Source of the DNA: an uncultured Chitinophaga sp.
GTDB lineage: Bacteria > Bacteroidota > Bacteroidia > Cytophagales > Cyclobacteriaceae
Length of the DNA: 64,000 nt
Assembly: GCA_902168205.1 (NCBI GenBank)
Contig: CABHOK010000003.1
Location: 1,302,001 to 1,366,000 of the forward strand
Direction of reading: 5' to 3'
Shown here in pieces: positions 19,301-25,426 of this stretch (the stretch's first letter is position 1; every line of letters starts with the position of its first letter). The translations under genes were made by a program, and so were the position numbers. Under the pieces are notes generated by a model. The model was given only the letters and a program-made list of their open reading frames with translations. It was not told where the DNA came from and ran no database searches.

Positions 19301-22059
19301 CACCGAGCACCGATGACGTAACGATCTCGTTTGACGTTACGCCTACAGTAGCGAATGCAGGTGCCGATCAAACCGTATGTGCTACAACTACAACCTTAGC
19401 TGGAAATGTGGTGACTATAGGAACCGGTACATGGACTATAATAAGTGGTACAGGTGGAAGCTTCGCAGATGACAATGATCCGGCAACAGTATTCACCGGT
19501 ACAGCAGGTCAGACTTATGTTCTTCAGTGGACCATCGCGAATGCGTGTGCTTCAACATCCGACCAGGTGACAATTAAACTGGATGCTGCTCCTACAGTAG
19601 CCAACGCAGGTCCGGATCAAGGACTTTGTGGCGTGTTTGTAACAACGCTTGCTGCGAATAGCCCGACCGTTGGAACCGGTGTATGGACCATAGTAAGTGG
19701 AACTGGTGGAGTTGTAATTAACCCGCTGAGCCCTACATCTCAATTTGTAGGTGTAGCCGGTAACTCCTATACATTACGCTGGGTAATTACCAACGGCTCG
19801 TGTACACCAAGTACAGATGATGTAGTGATTAACTTCTCTGCATCGCCAGTGGCTACCAGCCCGGTTACAATATGTGTTAACAATCCTGCACCGGTATTAA
19901 CAGCAACCGCTCCGGGAGCAACAAGCTTCAAGTGGTATCTGTTTACGGCACCGGCTACCAGAACACTTCTGGCAACAACAACGACAGGAACCTTCACACC
20001 AGGTGCTGAGTTAATTCGCACAGCTCCGGGAACCTTTACTTATGAGGTTACAGCGGTATATGCTTGCGGTGAAAGCCCTGCCACTCAAATTGTAGTGAAC
20101 GTGTCGAATACAGGTTCATGTGCTGGTGGTACAGGTAACTGCGCTACGGTTAAGATCACACCGAACCCGAAACCGGCTACATGTACGTTGTCGAATGGTT
20201 CAGTGACCTTTACGATTGATCCGCTTGTTCCGGCAATCAACAACGAAGGTGTGATTATTCGTATCGATGGTGTTTCAAGTACAAACCTGAACATCACACG
20301 TACAAACTATAATGATACAACCTTCCTGAATCTGCCAATGGGTACCTATACCTATACTATAGTATATGGTGATTCAAGCTGTATCAAGCCGGGAACATTT
20401 ACGATCGATCAATCCGGAACAGTAGGCACGCCAGTAGCTTCTAATATAGTACAGCCGGTTTGTGCCGGTACACCTACAGGGGCACTTACCTTGAGTGTTG
20501 CTGGTGAAGCTGGTAATTTACTCGAGTGGTCATTGGATGGAGTCAACTGGACATCATTTACGGCAGGCAGCCAGATAACCGGTATACCGGCAGGTGCTGC
20601 GCCTACCTTTGAAGTTGTAATCAGTGTGAGACGAAATGCTTCTGATCCGTGTAACGCGGCTGTTACCGTGGTGATGCAGGATGCTAACCCTGCTATCAAC
20701 GCAACATTTGATATTACGTCATCAACTTGTAACGGTAATGATGGTGCGATCACAAACATAACGGCATCAGGTGGTGTAGGTGGCCCTTATCAATATTCAT
20801 TGGATGGAACTACATTCCAGACGGATAATGAATTCACAGATATATCAGGCGGTTCCTATACACTTACTGTGAAAGATAATATAGGTTGTGTGCAGACCTT
20901 TACAGCTGCCGTAACATTCCCTGGCTTCATCGACTTCACAACGTCTGTTGTATCTGCAACTTGTACGAACAACGGATTGAGCGGTAAGCTTGCGATCAGA
21001 TTCAATGATCCTGGAACATACCAGGCAGGTATCAGTGCAGATCCTTTGGTTGAACCAACGAAGTATAGATCCTATACAACGTTCGATCCTTCCAACGATG
21101 TGCCGCTTACATTCGATTCATTAGGAAGAGGAACGTACTATGTATTTGCGAAAGGTGCTTCTGCACTGTGCGCTACAAGACAAGGTCCGTTCACGATCGA
21201 TGGAGTATATGCACTTACATTCGATATCGTTCCAATCTGTAATGACAATGAAGTATCGATAGCGTTGACAAATATTACAGGCGAACCTGGAACACCATTT
21301 GAGATTCAGGTATTCAAGAAGTTTACAAGTACTGCGATGGAAACTACTCCGGTTGCTTCCATACCGGTAACAAACAGTGTGCTCCTCGATTACGATGATC
21401 ATACGTTCCTGCAACTTCCGGATGAATACCAGATCCAGATAACACAGGTACAGTCTTCATCATTCTGCTTGTTGTCTTCTGAACTGGTTGACTATAAAGT
21501 AACACCTCATCTCTTCGCACAGGTAGGCGTTACCAGCGAGTCTTATCCGGATATACTTACGGGTAAAATGCAGGTGACCCGATTTACCGGAGGTCAGATA
21601 CCATACGAAGTCCGTATTGAGCTCGACTCAGCTTCAGTAGGTGGTCAGGCATTTCAGACGGATTGGGAAGAGGTATTGCTTAACAATAATCTACAGTACG
21701 AGAAAAACTATAGCAACATTCCGGCAGGTCGTTACAATGTTCAGGTACGTGATTCGATCGGATGCGTGATTGAAGTTGTAGGGCGTGTGCCGCTGGATAC
21801 AGACATCTATATACCAAACATCTTTACTCCGAACGAAGATGGTTCAAACGATGTGTTCTTCATTCGTAATTTGCCAGATGCAGACGCGAAGCTTGTCATT
21901 ACCGATCGTTGGGGTAAACAGGTATACTCAACAAACAGCTACCAGAATAACTGGGATGCAGAAGGAGTGTCCGATGGTATATATTTCTACCGCCTCAAGA
22001 TAGCCGATGGATCTGCTATAACCGGTTGGGTTGAAGTACTTCGTGGTGCGAAGCCTTAG
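10366..22059 (+). CDS. Giant Ig/PKD-like repeat adhesin, T9SS type B substrate (3897 aa)
   Basis: A cell-surface repeat protein of the SprB/gliding-adhesin type. Order: signal peptide (residues ~1-26, ending AIGQ); two SprB-like modules (to ~215; DVNCNGGNDG, YSVTATDANGC); one type B-like unit; 21 type A Ig/PKD-like units of ~88 residues (300-2151); 12 type B units of ~84 residues (2152-3158). A mixed Ig-like and SprB-like region follows (one SprB repeat near 3450-3515), and the last ~83 residues are the type B T9SS sorting domain (IYIPNIFTPNEDGSNDVFF ... WGKQVYS ... GIYFYRLK). Nearly every repeat has two Cys, suggesting an intradomain disulfide. Known of the family: export across the outer membrane by T9SS and dependence on a PorP/SprF protein. 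No PorP gene adjoins this gene; the nearest is at 33788. The ligand is unknown. Confidence 0.93.
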   Translation: MLKTLYKYFLALAFPLVLLSSHTAIGQCLTTNVSSQDVNCNGGNDGQIIVTVNTGVAPYRYDLYYDDSGLTLLGSVTTSSTSVTFTTGNGTLTEPGAETFGIPANTGVSQYRVIVQASGTGNIVCERKTSFVTIDEPTNPLAITVNSINPDCNPSVGIGEGDVNITASGGTSPYTFLWSDGATSEDRTDIDAGTYSVTATDANGCQTTISVTIPVVTQANAGADQTVCADNTTLAGNAAGTGEIGTWTVVSGTGTFTNANSPTTTVGNLSFGANVFRWTITDSGLTCSGTTSTVTITRSTPASVDAGAPQTICNGGSATLAGVIGGSATSATWSGGTGTFSPNNATLNATYTPSAAEITAGTVTLTLTTNDPLGPCPAVSDNVVITINATATVDAGPAQTICAGNTVTLAGTFGGSATGVSWSTSGDGTFNNITNPNAIYTPGVNDRTAGTVTLTLSTDDPAGPCLPATDNVVITISPAATVDAGPAQTVCGSSTVTLAGTIGGSATSATWSGGTGTFSPNNTTLTAVYTPSAAEITAGSVTLTLTTNDPAGACPAVSDNVVITLDPVATVDAGPAQTICAGSTVTLAGTIGGAAISATWSGGAGTFSPNANTLTAVYTPTAAEVAAGTVTLTLTTNDPAGSCPAATDNVTITISPAATVDAGPAQTVCGSSTVTLAGTIGGSATSATWSGGTGTFSPNNTTLNAVYTPSAAEITAGTVTLTLTTNDPAGACTAATDNVTITLDPVATVDAGAAQSICAGSTVTLAGTIGGGATTATWSGGSGTFSPNNSTLNAVYTPSAAEVAAGTVTLTLTTNDPAGLCPAATDNVTITISPAATVDAGPAQVICGGSTVTLAGTIGGSATSATWSGGTGTFAPNANTLNAVYTPSAAEVTAGTVTLTLTTNDPAGACTAATDNVTITINQAATVDAGTAQTICAGGTVTLAGTIGGSATSATWSGGAGTFAPNSSTLNAVYTPSAAEVAAGTVTLTLTTNDPAGSCPAVSDNVTITISPAATVDAGAAQTICGSGTVTLAGTIGGSATSATWSGGTGTFSPNATTLNAVYTPSAAEITAGTVTLTLTTNDPAGACTAATDNVTITIDQPATVDAGTAQTICAGSTVTLAGTIGGAATSATWSGGTGTFTPNATTLNAVYTPSAAEVAAGTVTLTLTTNDPTGLCPAATDNVTITISPAATVDAGPAQVICGGSTVTLAGTIGGSATSATWSGGTGTFSPNATTLNAVYTPSAAEITAGTVTLTLTTNDPAGACTAATDNVTITINQPATVDAGTAQTICAGNTVTLAGVIGGSATSATWSGGTGTFAPNANTLNAVYTPSAAEVTAGTVTLTLTTNDPAGSCPAVSDNVVITITPAATVNAGPDQSICAGNTVTLAGTIGGSATSGTWSGGTGTFAPNATTLNAVYTPSAAEVTAGTVTLTLTTAGPCAVVTDNVTITINPAATVNAGPDQSICAGNTVTLAGTVGGSATGGTWSGGTGTFAPNATTLNAVYTPSAAEVTAGTVTLTLTTTGPCATLTDNVTITINPAATVNAGPDQTICAGNTVTLAGSIGGSATGATWSGGTGTFAPNANTLNAVYTPSAAEVTAGTVTLTLTTTGPCAVVTDNVTITISPAATANAGPDQTICAGSTVTLAGSVSGAATGGTWSGGTGTFAPNANTLNAVYTPSAAEVLAGTVTLTLTTTGPCAAGTDNVVITINPVATVDAGTAQTICAGGTVTLAGTIGGSATSATWSGGTGTFNPNANTLGAVYTPSAAEIAAGTVTLTLTTNDPAGPCAAVSDNVTITISPAATVNAGPDQTICAGNTVTLAGSVGGSATGGTWSGGTGTFAPDASTLTAVYTPSAAEVTAGTVTLTLTTTGPCSTLIDNVVITISPAATVTAGPDSAICAGSSITLVGAVGGGATGGIWSGGTGTFTPNNTTLNAVYTPSAAEVTAGTVTLTLTTSGPCAPVSDNVTITISPAATVNAGADQNICAGSTVTLAGTIGGSASSATWSGGTGTFAPNNTTLNAIYTPSAAEIAAGTVTLTLTTNDPAGACTAATDNVAITIDDAATANAGTDQDICSGGTVTLAGSVSGSATSGTWSGGTGTFTPNASTLNAVYTPSAAEVAAGTVTLTLTTNDPAGLCDAGTDDVVITINQAPTVANAGPDQTVCGPATLAANNPAVGTGQWTIVSGTGGSFGDIADPATTFSGTGGTTYVLRWTITNGTCTASSDDVSITFDVNTPTTANAGPDQSICNTTTTLAANTAVVGTGAWSIVSGTGGSFGNAASPTSTFTGTAGTTYILRWSISTGGSCVPSTDDVTVAFEVTPTTANAGTDQSVCASTATLTGNTATIGTGTWTIISGTGGSFADDNDPATVFTGTAGQTYVLQWTIANSCGTSSDQVTIELEAAPTTANAGPDQTVCGPATLAANSPTVGIGQWTIVSGTGGNLADDADPATTFTGTAGTTYVLRWTVTNGSCAPSTDDVSITFDINTPTTANAGPDQSVCGTSTPLAANTAIIGTGQWTIVSGAGGSFGDDAVPTTTFTGTAGTTYVLRWTITGSCATTFDDVEVVFEQAPTPANAGPDQTVCGPATLAANTPAIGTGQWSIVSGTGGSFADDTNPTTTFSGTGGTTYVIRWTISNGSCTPSTDDVSITFDINTPTTANAGPDQSVCNTSTALAANNPVVGTGAWSIVSGAGGNFGDASSPTSTFTGTAGTTYVLRWTISTTGTCTPSTDDVTITFDIAPTVADAGPDQSVCATTVTLAANTAASGTGTWTIVSGTGGSFADDNDPATVFTGTAGQTYVLQWTIANTCASTSDQVTIELEAAPTPANAGPDQTVCGPATLAANAPVVGTGQWTVVSGTGGVFADDSSPTTTFSGTGGATYVIRWTITNGSCTATSDDVSITFDINTPTTANAGPDQAICNTSTTLAANTAVVGTGAWSVVSGTGGVFGDASSPTSTFTGTAGTAYVLRWTISTTGTCTPSTDDVTISFDVTPTVANAGADQTVCATTTTLAGNVVTIGTGTWTIISGTGGSFADDNDPATVFTGTAGQTYVLQWTIANACASTSDQVTIKLDAAPTVANAGPDQGLCGVFVTTLAANSPTVGTGVWTIVSGTGGVVINPLSPTSQFVGVAGNSYTLRWVITNGSCTPSTDDVVINFSASPVATSPVTICVNNPAPVLTATAPGATSFKWYLFTAPATRTLLATTTTGTFTPGAELIRTAPGTFTYEVTAVYACGESPATQIVVNVSNTGSCAGGTGNCATVKITPNPKPATCTLSNGSVTFTIDPLVPAINNEGVIIRIDGVSSTNLNITRTNYNDTTFLNLPMGTYTYTIVYGDSSCIKPGTFTIDQSGTVGTPVASNIVQPVCAGTPTGALTLSVAGEAGNLLEWSLDGVNWTSFTAGSQITGIPAGAAPTFEVVISVRRNASDPCNAAVTVVMQDANPAINATFDITSSTCNGNDGAITNITASGGVGGPYQYSLDGTTFQTDNEFTDISGGSYTLTVKDNIGCVQTFTAAVTFPGFIDFTTSVVSATCTNNGLSGKLAIRFNDPGTYQAGISADPLVEPTKYRSYTTFDPSNDVPLTFDSLGRGTYYVFAKGASALCATRQGPFTIDGVYALTFDIVPICNDNEVSIALTNITGEPGTPFEIQVFKKFTSTAMETTPVASIPVTNSVLLDYDDHTFLQLPDEYQIQITQVQSSSFCLLSSELVDYKVTPHLFAQVGVTSESYPDILTGKMQVTRFTGGQIPYEVRIELDSASVGGQAFQTDWEEVLLNNNLQYEKNYSNIPAGRYNVQVRDSIGCVIEVVGRVPLDTDIYIPNIFTPNEDGSNDVFFIRNLPDADAKLVITDRWGKQVYSTNSYQNNWDAEGVSDGIYFYRLKIADGSAITGWVEVLRGAKP
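11263..16818 (+). repeat. Type A repeat array: 21 units of ~265 bp
   Basis: Tandem coding repeats, each starting near (T/A)xVDAGxxQxIC and containing TVTLAGTIGGSAT, WSGGTGTF, YTPSAAE and TVTLTLTTN. Units 3-12 (11797-14466) are exactly 267 bp each and alternate strictly in two versions, giving a 534-bp super-repeat in five copies. Units 13-16 and 18-19 are shorter because TTNDPAGxC is replaced by TTxGPC. Confidence 0.9.
16819..19839 (+). repeat. Type B repeat array: 12 units of ~252 bp
   Basis: Tandem coding repeats with ANAGPDQxVC, (G)TGxWTIVSGTGGSF and TYVLRWTI. They fall into three sub-versions: CGPATLAAN, CNTSTxLAAN, and one with FADDNDPATVFTGTAGQ. These mostly recur in the order 1-2-3, giving a ~756-bp super-repeat, with one copy of version 3 missing after unit 5 and an atypical last unit. 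Confidence 0.88.
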
Positions 22060-22086
22060 TAAACATAGCGTGTATAATTAAAACAG

Positions 22087-22120
22087 AAACACCGGGCTTA
22101 ATAGTCCGGTGTTTTCTTTT
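22087..22120 (+). terminator. Intrinsic terminator of the adhesin operon
   Basis: Stem AAACACCGG (22087-22095) pairs with CCGGTGTTT (22106-22114) around a 10-nt loop and is followed by a T-rich run (TTCTTTTT). Confidence 0.85.
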
Positions 22121-22162
22121 TGTGGAGGTTGTGAATTCTGGATATATACTTGAAGCTATCCA

Positions 22163-23161
22163 TTATAGATTCGTGAGGAATTTCAACGTATCAACGCCAT
22201 CTGCATAATCCCACAAATCAGGATACTGTGCTTTGCCGAATGGTATAGCATGATTTCCATTGCCTACAATACACTGGATCTTGTCTTTAGCCTCCGTTAA
22301 CTTTTTTGACAAGTCTGCTTCATCGGTATACCGTTCATAGTAGACAACTGAGATAGGAGAGACCATCCTGGCATTTTCATGAAGCATAACAAAACCATTA
22401 TCCAGAAAAGGAATCAGGTTTATCAGCATGATGGATTTCTGGTAATCATAATTGTTGCAGTATTTATGATGATTAATAATAGGCTGATATACTTCCCACG
22501 TTGAAAATAGTTTGTTGAATGAATACCCGGCCGGTACAAGAAGCTTGGATATATTTCTGCATCCTAATCCGAAGTAACTGAATACATCTATGCCGAGTGT
22601 TCTTAAGTCATCTTCACTTTCATTTCCGTGAAGTATAGCAACAGATGTTCTGTTCTTGCGAATGATGCTGGGATATTTACCAAAGTAGTAATCGAAGTAG
22701 CGCGCGGAGTTATCACTGCCCGTAGCGATCACGGCATCAAAATTCCTGAGCTGCTCTGCCAACTCGATCTTATCACGAAATGCAGGTTCAATGTCGTTCA
22801 GTTTTTGAATGACAAACTTCAGCAATACCGAATCTTTGGAACTTGGTTTTATCAGGGCGTTGTTCCCGCTGATCAGCACCGAAAGCAGGTCATGAAAACC
22901 AACGAGTGGTATATTTCCGGCCAGGACAAGTGCAATTTTTTTAGATTGATCACGTAAGTTGTAGGAAGAAACCCATTGCTCCAGTCTTTCCTTCTGTAGT
23001 AATTTTATGATACCATCAATTGCCATACGAACGTTCTCTTTGGTAAACCAGGGATTTTCGCGGGCAACCTGCTCGGTTAACGTTTGAAAATCAGCGTCAT
23101 CTATGTTTTTTAATGTTTGTCCTAGTAAACTAAAAGCATTTATTCTTACATGTGCATTCAT
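22163..23161 (-). CDS. LuxC-type acyl-CoA/acyl-protein reductase
   Basis: Member of the LuxC acyl-CoA reductase family (aldehyde-dehydrogenase fold), which reduces fatty acyl thioesters to aldehydes with NADPH. Visible blocks: VLAGNIPLVGFHDLL (cofactor-domain loop), ALIKPSSKDSVL, a TGSDN loop, and FGLGCRNISKLLVP containing the likely nucleophile Cys201. Its 332 residues are shorter than luminescence LuxC (~480), as in Bacteroidota homologues that are not linked to luciferase. There is no luxAB or luxDE nearby. It is divergent from a two-cluster ferredoxin, an arrangement that may reflect shared redox metabolism. The physiological substrate cannot be told from sequence. Confidence 0.85.
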   Translation of the reverse strand: MNAHVRINAFSLLGQTLKNIDDADFQTLTEQVARENPWFTKENVRMAIDGIIKLLQKERLEQWVSSYNLRDQSKKIALVLAGNIPLVGFHDLLSVLISGNNALIKPSSKDSVLLKFVIQKLNDIEPAFRDKIELAEQLRNFDAVIATGSDNSARYFDYYFGKYPSIIRKNRTSVAILHGNESEDDLRTLGIDVFSYFGLGCRNISKLLVPAGYSFNKLFSTWEVYQPIINHHKYCNNYDYQKSIMLINLIPFLDNGFVMLHENARMVSPISVVYYERYTDEADLSKKLTEAKDKIQCIVGNGNHAIPFGKAQYPDLWDYADGVDTLKFLTNL

Positions 23162-23209
23162 CAGTTGTAAACTTTTATGGAGACGTGTCCGTTTTATGGA
23201 TGTTTAGAT

Positions 23210-23217
23210 TATTTTTG
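23210..23217 (+). promoter_or_regulatory. Candidate ferredoxin -7 element TATTTTTG
   Basis: TATTTTTG matches TAnnTTTG, 31 bp before the ferredoxin ATG, in the 87-bp divergent gap. No clear -33 TTG was seen. Confidence 0.4.
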
Positions 23218-23248
23218 TATTGGTAAACGGACCAAAATTAGATAAAGC

Positions 23249-23605
23249 ATGGCAATAATTATTACGGACGAGTGCATCAACTGCGGTGCATGCGAACCGG
23301 AATGCCCCAACACGGCGATCTACGAAGGCGGCCGCGAGTGGAATTGGGCCGGGGGCACTAAATTGGAAAAAGTAGAATTGGAAGACGGTTCGGCAGTAGA
23401 TGCTAAGGACTCACAGACTCCTGTGTCCAATGAATTTTATTATATCGTTCCTGGAAAATGTACGGAATGTACAGGCTTCCATGAAGAACCTCAGTGTGCG
23501 GCAGTATGTCCTGTAGATTGCTGCGTGCCTGATCCTGACTACGTAGAAACGAAAGAAGAACTGCTCGCGAAGAAAGCCTGGCTTCATCAGGAAGTTGCAG
23601 CGTAG
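23249..23605 (+). CDS. 2[4Fe-4S] ferredoxin (YfhL-like)
   Basis: Small bacterial-type ferredoxin with two [4Fe-4S] sites, a cytoplasmic low-potential electron carrier. Cluster ligands are [13 protein letters not shown] (residues ~9-21) and, after an insertion of ~45 residues, [18 protein letters not shown]. The second motif has the longer spacing between its second and third Cys that is typical of the YfhL/Alvin-type subgroup, with VDCC following. Its 118 residues include an acidic C-terminal helix. Partner enzymes are unknown; the divergent LuxC-type reductase is a contextual candidate only. Confidence 0.93.
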   Translation: MAIIITDECINCGACEPECPNTAIYEGGREWNWAGGTKLEKVELEDGSAVDAKDSQTPVSNEFYYIVPGKCTECTGFHEEPQCAAVCPVDCCVPDPDYVETKEELLAKKAWLHQEVAA

Positions 23606-23611
23606 TGAATG

Positions 23612-23682
23612 GTTATCCGTTAATCGTTATCAGTTAGTCGTATCGGAATGTAGCGACTACGTTAATAACGATTAACGGTTAA
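23612..23682. repeat. ~18-bp imperfect inverted repeat between convergent genes
   Basis: Arm GTTATCCGTTAATCGTTAT (23612-23630) pairs, with two mismatches, with ATAACGATTAACGGTTAA (23665-23682). An inner AGTCG/CGACT pair lies in the loop. It sits between the ends of the ferredoxin and DUF58 genes, lacks a T-tract, and resembles in layout the 671-730 palindrome. Confidence 0.65.
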
Positions 23683-23691
23683 TGAATTACA

Positions 23692-24597
23692 TCATCTCAT
23701 TTTTGCTCGCTTAATCAGATATGTCTGAAGAACTCCATTGAAGTCGCTTTGAACATCGGCTTCAATGAAATCTATTTTATACTGATTGCAGCGCATCTTC
23801 AGTGCTTTGTGAAATTGATCAGCTTCCTCTCGGTAAGATTGTTTGATGTCTGCAGGATTTAGTTTCAGACGATCGCCGGTTTCAAGATCAATGAATTCCA
23901 TCGGACGATCTTCAAAGTTAAAGAGTAACTCTGTCTGGTTATCCATTACATGGAATACGATTACCTCGTGTTTGTTATGCTTCAAATGCTGCAGCGCTTT
24001 AAAGAGATCATCGGTACTCTCTTCAGAGTCAAACATATCACTGAATATAATTACCAATGAGCGCTTGTGAATCTTCTCAGCGATCTCATGAAGAACTTTA
24101 GCCACTTGCGTTTTAGTCTGCGCAGGCTTTCGATCTTCGAGATCATTCAATAACCGCAGTAATTTATCGAGGTGCGTAGGTGATGATTTTACCGGAGTGA
24201 GTTCGTGAATGGTATCTGAGAACAAACACAATCCCACAGCATCCCGTTGGCGATTCAATAGATAAGACAGTGCTGCGGCCGCATATTTACTGAACCGGAT
24301 TTTTGCCCGAGAATCTGCCGGATAGAACATGGAAGCTGATACATCCAGTGCGATCAGGCATCGAAGGTTCGTCTCCTCTTCATATCTTTTTGTAAATAAC
24401 CGATCCGTGCGCGCATATACTTTCCAGTCGATATGCCGTGTACTCTCTCCTTCATTGTAGAGCCTGTGTTCGGCGAATTCAACCGAAAAACCGTGATATG
24501 GTGACTTATGGAGTCCCGTAATAAAGCCTTCTACGAGCTGATGTGCGAGAAGCTCGAGGCTGCTGTTTTGGTTAATTTGATTAAGGTCTGCCTTCAC
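23692..24597 (-). CDS. DUF58 protein with vWA-like domain
   Basis: DUF58 family protein, commonly encoded with MoxR AAA+ ATPases and von Willebrand A proteins; thought to act in envelope stress or protein-complex maturation, exact role unproven. The family signature is present at about residues 45-65 (RLYNEGESTRHIDWKVYART), followed by the vWA-like strand with ALDVSASMFYP (MIDAS DxSxS, residues ~88-96) and later VIIFSDMFDSEES. There is no membrane segment, so it is cytoplasmic. Its 301 residues are typical. No MoxR gene is within this window. Confidence 0.9.
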   Translation of the reverse strand: MKADLNQINQNSSLELLAHQLVEGFITGLHKSPYHGFSVEFAEHRLYNEGESTRHIDWKVYARTDRLFTKRYEEETNLRCLIALDVSASMFYPADSRAKIRFSKYAAAALSYLLNRQRDAVGLCLFSDTIHELTPVKSSPTHLDKLLRLLNDLEDRKPAQTKTQVAKVLHEIAEKIHKRSLVIIFSDMFDSEESTDDLFKALQHLKHNKHEVIVFHVMDNQTELLFNFEDRPMEFIDLETGDRLKLNPADIKQSYREEADQFHKALKMRCNQYKIDFIEADVQSDFNGVLQTYLIKRAKMR

Positions 24598-24765
24598 GTA
24601 TTTGGAAAAGCCGAATATTGTTGATTATTTGGAGATAGTAAAGCTTTATTAGCACTATAAACCGAAATCGTTAACGAAATAGTATTTGGTTAGTTTGGAA
24701 TGAATGACCAAAGTACTAACTTAGTTGGAACCAAACTTGAACCTAACCCTAAAAACTGAAGGATT

Positions 24766-25125
24766 GTGGAAGAGAACAAGCAAAACGGCAGAGACGAAAT
24801 TTACTCAGCGAAAGTAAAGGCCGGAAAGAGGACGTATTTCTTTGATGTGAAATCGACTCGCTCGAATGATTACTATCTCACGATAACGGAGAGTAAGAAA
24901 CGCTTTAAAGAAGATGGTTTCTCCTACGAGAAGCACAAGATCTTTTTGTACAAGGAAGACTTTAATAAATTCCTGGAAGCTTTGACAAACACAGTAAATC
25001 ACGTGAAGAATGAATTGATGCCAACCGTGGACTTCAGTCAATTCGATCACATGCATGAAGCTGAAGAACCAGCAGAAGCTTCTTCGAAGCCCTCAACGTT
25101 GGATACAGAACTTAAATGGGATTGA
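24766..25125 (+). CDS. PUR-domain (DUF3276) nucleic-acid-binding protein, GTG start
   Basis: Bacteroidota/spirochaete PUR protein related to eukaryotic Pur-alpha; members bind single-stranded DNA or RNA. The single PUR repeat spans residues ~10-90 with the alternating pattern EIYSAKVKAGKRTYFFDVK, DYYLTITESKKRF and HKIFLYKEDFNKFLEAL. An acidic Ala/Glu/Ser tail follows. The only suitable start is GTG at 24766, preceded by a weak AAGGA at 24758-24762. It has its own terminator and is divergent from the DUF58 gene, so it appears monocistronic. Confidence 0.9.
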   Translation: MEENKQNGRDEIYSAKVKAGKRTYFFDVKSTRSNDYYLTITESKKRFKEDGFSYEKHKIFLYKEDFNKFLEALTNTVNHVKNELMPTVDFSQFDHMHEAEEPAEASSKPSTLDTELKWD

Positions 25126-25156
25126 TTTTTTTACCTAACCCGACCTATACCTAACT

Positions 25157-25193
25157 GAAAGCCCTTCATGAATATGGAGGGCTTTCGTTTTTT
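25157..25193 (+). terminator. Intrinsic terminator of the PUR gene
   Basis: Stem GAAAGCCCT (25157-25165) pairs with AGGGCTTTC (25178-25186), followed by GTTTTTT. Confidence 0.88.
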
Positions 25194-25426
25194 AAAGGAA
25201 TTTCATTTGCATATCTCAATCTGTGTGTAGCTACTCCGTTGTGTAAATCAATACATGCGTTCTCTTGCTGATAATCTCGTTGAAAAAAGTCTCCCTAAAG
25301 GTTACATTCCCTCAAGGATCATTAATTAAACACACGAATCTGCTACCCTTATCGTGGTAGTAATTCTTTGGCAGGACTGCTTTAATGTTTAATTTCGGGC
25401 TTAAAACCTAACTGATTTCTATCGAG
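25194..25426. other. Upstream region of the second giant gene
   Basis: A 233-bp gene-free stretch after the PUR terminator. It contains a small hairpin (CTACC at 25343-25347 with GGTAG at 25356-25360) and AT-rich sequence. No full TAnnTTTG promoter was found, so the promoter of the 25427 operon is unplaced. Confidence 0.5.

Noticed and set aside
10366-22059. Interpreting the DNA repeats as a CRISPR or satellite array
   Set aside because: The repeats are in frame, protein-coding, 252-267 bp long and part of one uninterrupted reading frame.
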